This document shows, piece after piece, positions 45,617 to 54,004 of a stretch of 64,000 bases of DNA. Where the stretch lies: contig JBFLWE010000002.1 in assembly GCA_040758375.1 (NCBI GenBank), positions 53,840 to 117,839 on the forward strand, given 5' to 3'. Positions within the stretch are counted from its first letter, which is position 1; each line of letters begins with the position of its first letter. Under the pieces are notes generated by a model. It was not told where the DNA came from. It was given only the letters and a program-made list of their open reading frames with translations, and ran no database searches. Both the position numbers and the translations under genes were made by a program. Source of the DNA: CAMLIZ01 sp040758375 (lineage in GTDB: Bacteria > Pseudomonadota > Gammaproteobacteria > Burkholderiales > Burkholderiaceae_C).

Positions 45617-47137
45617 ATGAAGCTCTCGGTGCAGGCAGCGCTCGCCGGCCGCCGCGTGCTGATCACCGGCACCAGCGGCTTCATCGGCAAGGCGCTGCTC
45701 GAAACGCTGATGCGCGAGGTGCCGCAGGTCGCGCAGTTCGTGCTGCTGTTGCGCGGCGACGCGCGCCACCCGGATGCGCAGCAGCGCCTGCATGCACAGG
45801 TGCTCGCTTCGCCGGTGTTCGACCGCTTGCGGCGCGACGACCCGGCGCGCTTCCAGGCCCTGGTGGCCGACAAGCTGCGCGTGGTGGCCGGCGAGATCAC
45901 CGCGCCGCGCCTGGGGCTGTCGGTGGCGGCCTTCGACGCGCTGGCCGACGAGGTGGACGTGATCGTCAACGTGGCGGCGAGCGTCAACTTCCGCGAAGCG
46001 CTCGACCGCGCACTGGCGATCAACACCGCGCCGCTGCACACGCTCGGCGCGCTGGCCCGCAGGCGGAACCTGCCGCTGGTGCAGGTGTCCACCTGCTACG
46101 TCAACGGTTTTCACCGCGGGCGCATCGGCGAAACGCTGTCCGCGCCGGCGCGCGTGCCCCTGCCGCGGCACGCGGACGGCAGCTTCGAGGTCGAGGACCT
46201 GATCGCGCGCTTGCAGCGGTCCATCGCAGCCGTCGAGCAGCGCCATCCCGAGCCGCAGGCCCGCCAACGCGCCTTGGTGGCGCTCGGCGTGCGCGAAGCG
46301 CGGCGCCATGGCTGGAACGACACCTACACCTTCACCAAGTGGCTGGGCGAGCAGATCGCCTGGCGCGCCATGCACGGCGGCACACTGGCCATCGTGCGGC
46401 CTGCCATCGTCGAGAGCGCCTGGCGCGACCCGCAGCCGGGCTGGATCGAAGGCATGAAGGTGGGCGATGCGATCGTGCTGGCCTATGCGCGCGGCAAGAC
46501 CCGCCTGTTTCCCGCGCGACCCGCGGGCATCGCCGACATCGTCCCCGTGGACCTGGTGGCCAACGGCATCGTGCTGGCCACGGCCGAGGCATTGCAGCGT
46601 CCCGGCCGGCGCCGCATCTACCAGGTGGGCAGCAGCACCCGCAACCCGGTGCGCGTGGGCGACTACGTGCGCCTGTGCCAGAAGGAGATGCGCGGCAACA
46701 GCGCGGCGTATCCGAAGCTCATCCCCCGCCCGCTGCAACGGCCGTTCCGCACCGTGCCGCGCCCCTTGTTCCTGGCCTGCCTGGCGCTGGGCCTGGCCGG
46801 CGCAGGCCTCGCGCGTGCCGTGACCCGCGCGCTGGGCCTGGCACATGCCGGCTGGTTCGACGCCCTGCAGACCACCCGCGAGCTGGCGGTGGTGTTCTCG
46901 TTCTACACCTCGCCGCACTGCGTGTTCGACAGCCGGCGCCTGCTCGCGTTGGCCCAGTCGTTCGAAGCAGCCGATCGGCGACGCTTCGAGGTCGACGCGC
47001 GCTGCTTCGACTGGCCGCATTACATCGCGTGCATCCACCTGCCCGGGCTGGAGCGTTTTGCCGTCAAGGACAAGGCCGCGGCAGCGGCGCGCGCCACCGC
47101 CGCCGAGCTGGCGCCACCCCTGCAGGAGCCCACGTAG
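45617..47137 (+). CDS. Fatty acyl-CoA reductase-like (NAD-binding_4 / male sterility) protein
   Basis: 506 residues. A Rossmann fold starts with TGTSGFIG (17-24). Extended-SDR catalytic Tyr237 and Lys241 lie in YTFTK, with VSTCYVNG in the middle. A C-terminal FAR_C-like region (about 360-500; AVVFSFYTSPHCVFDSRRLLAL) and a hydrophobic patch (FLACLALGLAGAGLARAV) suggest membrane association. The family reduces acyl-CoA to fatty alcohol with NADPH. Together with the WS/DGAT enzyme two genes before, this would make wax-type esters. Last gene of the operon, convergent with the second AraC gene 12 bases away. Confidence 0.85.
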   Translation: MKLSVQAALAGRRVLITGTSGFIGKALLETLMREVPQVAQFVLLLRGDARHPDAQQRLHAQVLASPVFDRLRRDDPARFQALVADKLRVVAGEITAPRLGLSVAAFDALADEVDVIVNVAASVNFREALDRALAINTAPLHTLGALARRRNLPLVQVSTCYVNGFHRGRIGETLSAPARVPLPRHADGSFEVEDLIARLQRSIAAVEQRHPEPQARQRALVALGVREARRHGWNDTYTFTKWLGEQIAWRAMHGGTLAIVRPAIVESAWRDPQPGWIEGMKVGDAIVLAYARGKTRLFPARPAGIADIVPVDLVANGIVLATAEALQRPGRRRIYQVGSSTRNPVRVGDYVRLCQKEMRGNSAAYPKLIPRPLQRPFRTVPRPLFLACLALGLAGAGLARAVTRALGLAHAGWFDALQTTRELAVVFSFYTSPHCVFDSRRLLALAQSFEAADRRRFEVDARCFDWPHYIACIHLPGLERFAVKDKAAAAARATAAELAPPLQEPT

Positions 47138-47149
47138 CTGGCGATCCCG

Positions 47150-48160
47150 TCAGGCCGTCGGTGGCCCGAACCTCAGCATCTTGGGCGACTGCCCGAACCA
47201 GCGCTTGCAGGCGCGGTAGAAGTTGCTGGGGTCGGCAAAGCCCAGCTCGAAGCTCATCTCCTTGGGTGACAGCCGGCCCGCCGACAGGAACTGCTGCGCC
47301 AGCTCGCGCCGGGTGGCGTCGACCAGCTCCTGGAAATGCGTGCCCTCCTCGGACAGCCGACGCTGCAAGGTGCGCTCGCTCATGTGCAGCGCCTCGGCCA
47401 CGTCTTCGCGCCGCGGGTCGCCCTTGGGCAGCAGCTCCACCAGCACCTTTTTCACGCGCACGCGCAGCTGCCCGCGCCGCGACTGCTCGATGTCTGCCGT
47501 CAGCCGCGCGCACCACTCGGCCACCACCGGGTTGGCGGTGGGCAGCGGTACCTCCAGCTCGACCGGATCGAAGTCCATCGCGGAAAACGGCTGACCGAAG
47601 CGCACCGGTGCACCGAACAGCTCGGCATAACGCGCGGCATGGCTGCCTGCAGGCAGCGGATGGTGGATCATGCGCGGCAGCAGGGGGCGTCCGATCAGCC
47701 ACTGGATCACCCGCAACACCAGCGCCGCCACGCAGTCGTAGCGCTGCGGCGGCACCGCACGTTCGCCGGCCGCCAGGTGCAGCTGCAGGCGCACCAGGTT
47801 CGGCGTTGCCTCCAGCCGTGCCGTCGCGGTGGGCAACACCAGGCTCACGTGATCGCACAGGCAGGCCAAGGCCTCGCGCACGGTGGAACAGGCAAGGATC
47901 AGGTGCGCCACCAGGCCCAGCGAGCCCAGCGGCTGCTGCGGTGCCGACTTCACCCCGATCAGCGGATCGCCGGTGGCCTGCACCGCGAGTTCCCACAGCC
48001 GGCTGAGCTTGTCCGACAGCACGGTCGGCGCCTCGTTGGCGCTGGTCCGCAAGTCCAGGTCGGCCTCGGCGAACAATCGGTCGGCGTCCAGCCCCTGCTG
48101 GAGCCAGGTGTGGTGCAGGCCGCGCAGCCACGCGTCTTGCGCACAGCGCTCGTCAATCAC
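47150..48160 (-). CDS. AraC-family transcriptional regulator (Arabinose_bd type), paralogue 2
   Basis: 336 residues, GTG start at 48160 with GGAGG 5 bases before it. N-terminal effector domain (about 15-205) and C-terminal double HTH (about 230-330; MSERTLQRRLSEEGTHFQEL and FELGFADPSNFYRACKRWFG). The HTH is nearly the same as in the 33722 gene (differing at scattered positions), so they probably bind related sites. The effector half is less similar. It is convergent with the operon; its own promoter region (48161-48315) contains no copy of the A-tract palindrome. Confidence 0.9.
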   Translation of the reverse strand: MIDERCAQDAWLRGLHHTWLQQGLDADRLFAEADLDLRTSANEAPTVLSDKLSRLWELAVQATGDPLIGVKSAPQQPLGSLGLVAHLILACSTVREALACLCDHVSLVLPTATARLEATPNLVRLQLHLAAGERAVPPQRYDCVAALVLRVIQWLIGRPLLPRMIHHPLPAGSHAARYAELFGAPVRFGQPFSAMDFDPVELEVPLPTANPVVAEWCARLTADIEQSRRGQLRVRVKKVLVELLPKGDPRREDVAEALHMSERTLQRRLSEEGTHFQELVDATRRELAQQFLSAGRLSPKEMSFELGFADPSNFYRACKRWFGQSPKMLRFGPPTA

Positions 48161-48315
48161 TTCAACCTCCGTCGAATCATGATGGACGATCGATGTGAGG
48201 GCCTTCTATGGGGCCTCTGGCAGCGACGTCATTCCCGCGGTGGGCGAATGTAGCGCGCGGTGCAGCGCAGTTTTAGTCGCGTGAACCCCTAGCCCGAATC
48301 GACGGCAAAAAGCAC

Positions 48316-48340
48316 AAAGGGCCGGCAAGGCCGGCCCTTT
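48316..48340 (-). terminator. Intrinsic terminator after rplQ
   Basis: AAAGGGCCGGC-ctt-GCCGGCCCTTT, an 11-bp stem, followed on the minus strand by GTGCTTTTTGCC. It ends the long ribosomal/rpoA transcript 24 bases after rplQ. Confidence 0.85.
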
Positions 48341-48363
48341 GAGGGGAGTGGCGCGCGGCTGCG

Positions 48364-48759
48364 TTACTCGGCAGCGCCTTCAGCGGCCTCGACCGCCCCT
48401 TCAGGACGGTCCACCAGCTCCACGAAAGCCAGCGGCGCGTTGTCGCCGACGCGGAAACCCATCTTCAGGATGCGGGTGTAGCCGCCGGGACGGGCCTTGT
48501 AGCGCGGGCCCAGCTCGTTGAACAGCTTGGTCACCACGTCGCGGTCGCGCAGGCGGTCGAACGCCAGGCGCCGGTTGGCCACGGTGGGTTCCTTGGCCAG
48601 CGTGATCAGCGGCTCGACAGCGCGGCGCAGTTCCTTGGCCTTGGGCACGGTGGTCTTGATCGCTTCGTGCTGCAGCAGCGAAACGCACATGTTGCGCAGC
48701 ATCGCGAGGCGGTGCGAGCTGGTGCGGTTGAGTTTGCGGAGTCCTTGACGGTGACGCAT
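48364..48759 (-). CDS. rplQ: 50S ribosomal protein bL17
   Basis: 131 residues with the bL17 opening MRHRQGLRKLNRTSSHRLAM, binding 23S rRNA near the tunnel exit. Slightly long at the C-terminus (acidic/Ala-rich tail EGAVEAAEGAAE). Last gene of the cluster, after rpoA. Confidence 0.97.
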   Translation of the reverse strand: MRHRQGLRKLNRTSSHRLAMLRNMCVSLLQHEAIKTTVPKAKELRRAVEPLITLAKEPTVANRRLAFDRLRDRDVVTKLFNELGPRYKARPGGYTRILKMGFRVGDNAPLAFVELVDRPEGAVEAAEGAAE

Positions 48760-48868
48760 GGTGCTTTCCTAGTCTTTATTGAACCCCGGCCGGATCAGGT
48801 ACCGGGGGTGCACTTGTCAGTTGCCGCATGGCAACCAACCGAGGACGGCCTTCACGCCGCCTTTCCTG

Positions 48869-49855
48869 TTAACGTTTATCCAGGCCTTGCGGGGGCCAGT
48901 TTTCGAGGCGCGCGCCCAGCGTGAGACCACGCGAGGCCAGCACTTCCTTGATTTCGTTGAGCGACTTGCGGCCCAGGTTCGGCGTCTTGAGCAGCTCGGT
49001 CTCGGTGCGCTGGATCAGGTCGCCGATGTAGTAGATGTTCTCGGCCTTCAGGCAGTTGGCCGAACGCACGGTGAGCTCGAGCTCGTCGACCGGACGCAGC
49101 AGGATCGGGTCGAACTGCGCGCTGCGCTGGGCCGGCTGGTCGAAAGCGGCGATCTCGCTGCCCTCCAGCTGCGCGAACACCGCGAGCTGCTCGACCAGGA
49201 TCTTGGCCGAGGCGCGGATGGCTTCCTCGGGGCTGATCGCGCCATTGGTCTGGATCTCCATGACCAGCTTGTCCAGGTCGGTGCGCTGCTCGACCCGCGC
49301 GCTTTCCACCGTGTAGCTCACGCGGGTGACCGGCGAGAACGAGGCATCCAGCACGATGCGGCCGATGCTCTTGGTGGGCTCGTCGCCGTAGCGGCGCAGG
49401 TTGCCGGGCACGTAGCCGCGGCCCTTTTCCACCTTGATCTGCATGTCGAGCTTGCCGCCCTGCGCCAGATGGGCGATGACGTGCTCGGGGTTGATGATCT
49501 CCACGTCGTGCGGCGTCTGGATGTCGCCGGCGGTGACGGGGCCTTCACCTTCCTTGCGCAGCACCAGCGTCACCTCGTCGCGGTTGTGCAGGCGGAACAC
49601 CACGCCCTTGAGGTTCAGCATGATGTGAACCACGTCTTCCTGCACGCCGTCGATCGTGGAGTACTCGTGCAGCACCCCGGCGATCGTCACCTCGGTCGGC
49701 GCGTAACCCACCATCGACGACAGCAGCACGCGGCGCAGCGCATTGCCCAGCGTGTGGCCATAGCCGCGCTCGAACGGCTCGAGCGTCACCTTGGCACGGT
49801 GGCCGCCCAGCGGCTCCACGTTGATGGCTTTGGGCTTCAGCAGATTGGTTTGCAT
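48869..49855 (-). CDS. rpoA: DNA-directed RNA polymerase subunit alpha
   Basis: 328 residues. The N-terminal domain (about 1-235; GHTLGNALRRVLLSSMVGYAPTE) dimerises and nucleates core assembly. The C-terminal domain (about 250-315; LTVRSANCLKAENIYYIGDL, LKTPNLGRKSLNEIKEVL) binds UP elements and activators such as the AraC proteins in this window. Standard rpsD-rpoA-rplQ order. Confidence 0.98.
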   Translation of the reverse strand: MQTNLLKPKAINVEPLGGHRAKVTLEPFERGYGHTLGNALRRVLLSSMVGYAPTEVTIAGVLHEYSTIDGVQEDVVHIMLNLKGVVFRLHNRDEVTLVLRKEGEGPVTAGDIQTPHDVEIINPEHVIAHLAQGGKLDMQIKVEKGRGYVPGNLRRYGDEPTKSIGRIVLDASFSPVTRVSYTVESARVEQRTDLDKLVMEIQTNGAISPEEAIRASAKILVEQLAVFAQLEGSEIAAFDQPAQRSAQFDPILLRPVDELELTVRSANCLKAENIYYIGDLIQRTETELLKTPNLGRKSLNEIKEVLASRGLTLGARLENWPPQGLDKR

Positions 49856-49988
49856 TGAGTGATGTTCCTGTCAATACCCTCGGCTCGTTACACCGATAAG
49901 GCTGATGGACACGCCGGGCGGGAGAACGGTGCTTCGGCCCGGCAAGCAAAGCACCCCGGAATCAGCGGCCCGTCGAGGGCCCGCCGGC

Positions 49989-50612
49989 TTATCGCGAGTA
50001 CAACTCCACGATCAGCGATTCGTTGATGTCGGAACCGAATTCGTCGCGGTCCGGCACCTTCTTGAACGTGCCTTCCAGCTTGGAAGCATCCACCTGCACC
50101 CAGCCCGGCAGGCCGATCGACTCGGCCAGCTTCAGCGACTCGGTGACGCGCAGCTGCTTGCGGGCCTTCTCGCGCACGGCGACCACGTCGCCCGGCTTCA
50201 CCAGGTACGAGGCGATGTTCACCACCTCGCCGTTCACGGTGATCGCCTTGTGCGACACCAACTGGCGCGCTTCGGCACGGGTGGAGCCGAAGCCCATGCG
50301 GTACACCACGTTGTCCAGGCGCGACTCCAGCAGCATCAGCAGGTTCGTGCCGGTGTTGCCCTTGCGGCGCTCGGCTTCGGCGAAGTAGCGGCGGAACTGG
50401 CGCTCCAGCACGCCGTACATGCGCTTGACCTTCTGCTTCTCGCGCAGCTGCAGGCCGAAGTCGCTGGTGCGGGAGCCGGAGGTGCGGCCGTGCTGGCCAG
50501 GCTTGCTGTCGAACTTGGCCTTGTCGCTGATGGCGCGGCGGGCGCTCTTGAGATAAAGGTCGGTGCCTTCGCGGCGGGCCAGCTTGGCCTTGGGTCCGAG
50601 ATAACGTGCCAC
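49989..50612 (-). CDS. rpsD: 30S ribosomal protein uS4
   Basis: 207 residues, starting at a GTG (MARYLGPKAKLARREGTDL). Early-assembly 16S-binding protein and, in many bacteria, translational repressor of the alpha operon. S4 RNA-binding domain at about 95-160 (RLDNVVYRMGFGSTRAEARQ). A 214-base gap upstream holds a candidate promoter and dyad, so part of its expression may be independent of the genes before it. Confidence 0.98.
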   Translation of the reverse strand: MARYLGPKAKLARREGTDLYLKSARRAISDKAKFDSKPGQHGRTSGSRTSDFGLQLREKQKVKRMYGVLERQFRRYFAEAERRKGNTGTNLLMLLESRLDNVVYRMGFGSTRAEARQLVSHKAITVNGEVVNIASYLVKPGDVVAVREKARKQLRVTESLKLAESIGLPGWVQVDASKLEGTFKKVPDRDEFGSDINESLIVELYSR

Positions 50613-50784
50613 TTGATGTGTCCTTGTTTCAATCTGACGCGGGCCTGCTGGAGGCGCCGCGCGAGCCTGGCGGGATGTTGTTGGGAGCGCTCAGGCGGTG
50701 GGCTTCGACTGGAAAACCTTGCGGCTTTCAACGTAAACCGCCGGCGAGCACGCAACGTGCCCACCGGCGAGCGGGAAACTCTCT

Positions 50785-50817
50785 ATTGTATGTCAGGCGC
50801 CGAAAGCGCTTGACATA
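50785..50817 (-). promoter_or_regulatory. Candidate rpsD promoter overlapped by a 29-base dyad
   Basis: TACAAT at 50785-50790 (minus strand) is a good -10 box. The -35 region is weak. A nearly perfect inverted repeat, TATGTCA-GGCGC ... GCGCT-TGACATA (50789-50817), covers the spacer and -35 region, as an operator would. The dyad could instead be an RNA hairpin at the end of the rpsK message. The leader to rpsD would be about 165 bases. Confidence 0.4.
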
Positions 50818-50826
50818 TCAAAAACC

Positions 50827-51231
50827 TTAGATACGACGGCGTTTTTGCGGGCGGCAGCCGTTGTGCGGCACCGGCGTCACGTCGGAGATCGAGGTGATGC
50901 GAATGCCCAGCGAGGCCAGTGCACGCACCGACGACTCGCGGCCGGGGCCCGGGCCCTTGATCCGCACGTCCAGGTTCTTGATGCCCTGTTCCTGCGCCGC
51001 GCGGCCGGCCACTTCGGCCGCCACCTGGGCTGCGAACGGGGTGGACTTGCGCGAACCCTTGAAGCCCTGGCCGCCGCTGGACGCCCACGCGAGCGCACCG
51101 CCTTGGCGGTCGGTGATGGTGATGATGGTGTTGTTGAACGACGCGTGCACGTGCGCGATGCCGTCCGCCACGTTCTTGCGGATCTTCTTGCTGACGCGGC
51201 GCGCCGCGTTGCTTTGAGGTGCCTTAGCCAT
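50827..51231 (-). CDS. rpsK: 30S ribosomal protein uS11
   Basis: 134 residues of 16S platform protein. Recognised by GIAHVHASFNNTIITITDRQG, the GFKGSRKSTPFAAQVAAE stretch and the basic end PHNGCRPQKRRRI. Follows rpsM with a 36-base gap. Confidence 0.98.
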   Translation of the reverse strand: MAKAPQSNAARRVSKKIRKNVADGIAHVHASFNNTIITITDRQGGALAWASSGGQGFKGSRKSTPFAAQVAAEVAGRAAQEQGIKNLDVRIKGPGPGRESSVRALASLGIRITSISDVTPVPHNGCRPQKRRRI

Positions 51232-51267
51232 GTGAGCTTTCTTTCAGTACGGTTCCGACGCGACGGG

Positions 51268-51633
51268 TCACTTCTTGACGGTGGCGCCGGACTTGCGCGG
51301 GCCCTTGCGGGTGCGCGCATTGGTACGGGTACGCTGGCCGCGCACCGGCAGGCCGCGGCGATGGCGCATGCCGCGGTAACAACCAAGGTCCATCAGGCGC
51401 TTGATGTTGATCGACATCTCGCGGCGCAGATCGCCTTCGATCGTCATGCGGCCCACTTCCTCGCGGAGCTTTTCCAGGTCCGAGTCGGTCAGGTCCTTGA
51501 TCTTCTTCGAGTAGGGAATGCCCACCGCATCGCAGATCTTCTGCGCGGTCGATCGGCCGATGCCGTAGATGGCGGTCAGGCCGATCTCCGCATGCTTGTG
51601 CGGCGGGATGTTGATACCAGCAATACGTGCCAT
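51268..51633 (-). CDS. rpsM: 30S ribosomal protein uS13
   Basis: 121 residues. MARIAGINIPPHKHAEIGLTA opening, GIGRSTAQKICDAVGI helix-hairpin-helix and RGQRTRTNARTRKGPRK tail that contacts the P-site tRNA. Follows rpmJ by 31 bases. Confidence 0.98.
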   Translation of the reverse strand: MARIAGINIPPHKHAEIGLTAIYGIGRSTAQKICDAVGIPYSKKIKDLTDSDLEKLREEVGRMTIEGDLRREMSINIKRLMDLGCYRGMRHRRGLPVRGQRTRTNARTRKGPRKSGATVKK

Positions 51634-51664
51634 GGTGTCCTCTATTCAGTGCGGTGCGCGCGCG

Positions 51665-51778
51665 TCAACCCTGGCGCTGCTTGTGGCGGGGGTCGGTGCA
51701 GATCACGCGCACCACACCTTTGCGGCGGATGATCTTGCAATTGCGGCAGATCTTCTTGACCGATGCCGAAACTTTCAT
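51665..51778 (-). CDS. rpmJ: 50S ribosomal protein bL36
   Basis: Short gene of 37 codons, MKVSASVKKICRNCKIIRRK to HKQRQG. It is the zinc-binding (C+) form: Cys11, Cys14, Cys27 and His32 make the ribbon. Lies between infA (18 bases away) and rpsM in the standard order. Confidence 0.96.
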   Translation of the reverse strand: MKVSASVKKICRNCKIIRRKGVVRVICTDPRHKQRQG

Positions 51779-51796
51779 GGTCTTCTCCTTGTTCGC

Positions 51797-52015
51797 TCAC
51801 TTCGCGCGGAAAACGATGCGAGCGCGCGTCAAATCGTAGGGCGTCAGTTCGACGGTGACCTTGTCGCCCGGAAGGATGCGGATGTAGTGCATGCGCATCT
51901 TGCCGGAGATGTGGCCGAGCACAACGTGGCCGTTTTCGAGCTTCACCCGGAAGGTGGCGTTGGGCAAGTTCTCCAGAATCTCGCCCTGCATCTGGATGAC
52001 GTCGTCCTTTGCCAT
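51797..52015 (-). CDS. infA: Translation initiation factor IF-1
   Basis: 72 residues, S1-like OB fold (MAKDDVIQMQGEILENLPNA, GHISGKMRMHYIRILPGDKV). Sits in the 30S A site during initiation. One base after the secY stop codon region; placement between secY and rpmJ is usual for betaproteobacteria. Confidence 0.98.
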   Translation of the reverse strand: MAKDDVIQMQGEILENLPNATFRVKLENGHVVLGHISGKMRMHYIRILPGDKVTVELTPYDLTRARIVFRAK

Positions 52016-52016
52016 C

Positions 52017-53327
52017 TCAGCCCGCCTTGAAGTTCGCCTTCTTGAGCAGCGATTCGTACTGCTGGCTCATCACGTACGACTGCACCTGCGCCCAGAAATC
52101 CATCGTGACCACCACGATGATCAGCAGCGAGGTACCGCCGAAATAGAACGGCACGTTGTACTTCAATACCAGGAACTCGGGCAGCAGGCACACCAGCGTG
52201 ATGTACACCGCGCCGGCCAGCGTCAGCCGCGACAGGATGCGGTCGATGTGGCGCGCCGTCTGCTCGCCCGGCCGGATGCCCGGGATGAATGCACCGCTCT
52301 TCTTCAGGTTGTCCGCCGTCTCACGACTGTTGAACACCAGCGCCGTGTAGAAGAAGCAGAAGAACACGATCATCGCCGCGTACAGCAGCACGTAGATCGG
52401 CTGCCCCGGCGACAACGCCGCCGAGATGTCCTTCAACCAGCGCAGGCCTTCGCCCGTTGCGAACCAACCCACGATGGTGGCCGGCAGCAGGATGATCGAC
52501 GACGCGAAGATCGGCGGGATCACGCCCGACATGTTGAGCTTCAGCGGCAGATGCGACGACTGGCCGCCGTAGACCTTGTTGCCCACCTGGCGCTTGGCGT
52601 AGTTGACCAGGATCTTGCGCTGCCCCCGCTCGACGAACACCACGGCGAAGGTCACGAACACCACCAGCGCCACGATGATCAGCGCCGAGAGGATGCTCAT
52701 CGCGCCGGCGTTCACCAGCTCCAGCAAGCCGCCGATCGCGCTGGGCAAGCCCGCCGCGATGCCGGCAAAGATCAGGATCGAGATGCCGTTGCCCAGGCCG
52801 CGCTCGGTGATCTGCTCGCCCAGCCACATCAGGAACATGGTGCCGGCCACCAGACTCACCACCGCGGTCATGCGGAAGCCGAAACCGGGGTTGATCACCA
52901 GGCCTTGCGACCCTTCCAGCGCCAGCGCGATGCCCAGCGACTGGAACACGGCCAAAACCAGGGTGCCATAACGCGTGTACTGCGTGATCTTGCGCCGCCC
53001 CGCCTCGCCTTCCTTCTTCAGGGACTCCAGCGTGGGCACCACGTAGGTCATCAGCTGCATGATGATCGACGCGGAGATGTACGGCATGATGCCCAACGCG
53101 AACACCGTGAAGCGCGACAGCGCCCCGCCGGAGAACATGTTGAACAGGCTCAGGATGCCGCCCTGCTGGCCCTTGAACAACTGCGCCAGCTGGTCAGGGT
53201 TGATGCCCGGCACAGGAATGTGCGCGCCGATGCGATAGACCACGAGCGCCAGCAACAGAAAAACCAGCCGGCGACGCAGGTCGCCGAACTTGCCACTTCT
53301 CGCCAGCTGATTCGCGTTGGTTGCCAC
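52017..53327 (-). CDS. secY: Protein translocase channel subunit SecY
   Basis: 436 residues, ten membrane helices, plug region after helix 1 and SecY signatures GIMPYISASIIMQLM and the cytoplasmic loop with RKITQYTRYGT. Works with SecE/SecG and with SecDF-YajC (26.2-29.4 kb). The start is the GTG at 53327 (VATNANQLARSGKFGDLRRR), 13 bases after rplO; the 20 codons before it overlap rplO and are not part of the protein. Confidence 0.97.
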   Translation of the reverse strand: MATNANQLARSGKFGDLRRRLVFLLLALVVYRIGAHIPVPGINPDQLAQLFKGQQGGILSLFNMFSGGALSRFTVFALGIMPYISASIIMQLMTYVVPTLESLKKEGEAGRRKITQYTRYGTLVLAVFQSLGIALALEGSQGLVINPGFGFRMTAVVSLVAGTMFLMWLGEQITERGLGNGISILIFAGIAAGLPSAIGGLLELVNAGAMSILSALIIVALVVFVTFAVVFVERGQRKILVNYAKRQVGNKVYGGQSSHLPLKLNMSGVIPPIFASSIILLPATIVGWFATGEGLRWLKDISAALSPGQPIYVLLYAAMIVFFCFFYTALVFNSRETADNLKKSGAFIPGIRPGEQTARHIDRILSRLTLAGAVYITLVCLLPEFLVLKYNVPFYFGGTSLLIIVVVTMDFWAQVQSYVMSQQYESLLKKANFKAG

Positions 53328-53340
53328 GAGTGCGTGCGCC

Positions 53341-53775
53341 TTATTCGGCCACCGAGCCGCCGGCAGCTTCGATCGCCGCCTTGGCACCGGCGGTGGCGCC
53401 GATGCCCTTGAGCGCGACCTTCTTGGTCAGCTCGCCCGACTTGATGACCTTGACCACCTTGGCCAGTTCGCCGACCAGGCCGGCTTGCTTGAGCGTGAGC
53501 AGGTCCACCTCGGCCGCGCCCAGCTTTTCCAGGTCGCCCAGCGTCACCTCGGCATTGAACTTCAAGGAAGCCGACTTGAAGCCGCGCTTGGGCAGGCGGC
53601 GCTGCAGCGGCATCTGGCCGCCCTCGAAGCCGACCTTGTGGTAGCCGCCCGAACGCGACTTCTGGCCCTTGTGGCCACGGCCTGCGGTCTTGCCCAGCCC
53701 GGAGCCGATGCCGCGGCCCACGCGGCGACGCGGCTTCTTGGCGCCGTCGGCCGGCTTGATGGTGTTCAGTTCCAT
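53341..53775 (-). CDS. rplO: 50S ribosomal protein uL15
   Basis: 144 residues. The Gly/Arg/Lys-rich N-terminal arm (RRVGRGIGSGLGKTAGRGHKGQKSRSGG, recognition only) threads into 23S rRNA; the globular C-terminal half carries KVVKSGELTKKVALKG-type sequence. Between rpmD and secY. Confidence 0.97.
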   Translation of the reverse strand: MELNTIKPADGAKKPRRRVGRGIGSGLGKTAGRGHKGQKSRSGGYHKVGFEGGQMPLQRRLPKRGFKSASLKFNAEVTLGDLEKLGAAEVDLLTLKQAGLVGELAKVVKVIKSGELTKKVALKGIGATAGAKAAIEAAGGSVAE

Positions 53776-53800
53776 GTTCGTTCCTTGCGTCGTGCGGGCC

Positions 53801-53986
53801 TTACAGCACCTGCACCAGGTACGAGATCTTGTTGATCATGCCGCGCACCGCGGGCGTGTCTTCGAGCTCGCGCGTGCTGTTCACCTTGCGCAGGCCCAGG
53901 CCGCGCACGGTATCGCGATGCGACTGCTTGGTGCCGATCGGGCTGCGGACCAGCTTGACCGTCAGGGTTTTCTTTGCATCAGCCAT
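53801..53986 (-). CDS. rpmD: 50S ribosomal protein uL30
   Basis: 61 residues, LVRSPIGTKQSHRDTVRGLGL motif of the short bacterial L30. Between rpsE (18 bases) and rplO. Confidence 0.97.
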   Translation of the reverse strand: MADAKKTLTVKLVRSPIGTKQSHRDTVRGLGLRKVNSTRELEDTPAVRGMINKISYLVQVL

Positions 53987-54004
53987 GAGTCACTCCGTTG
54001 GCCT

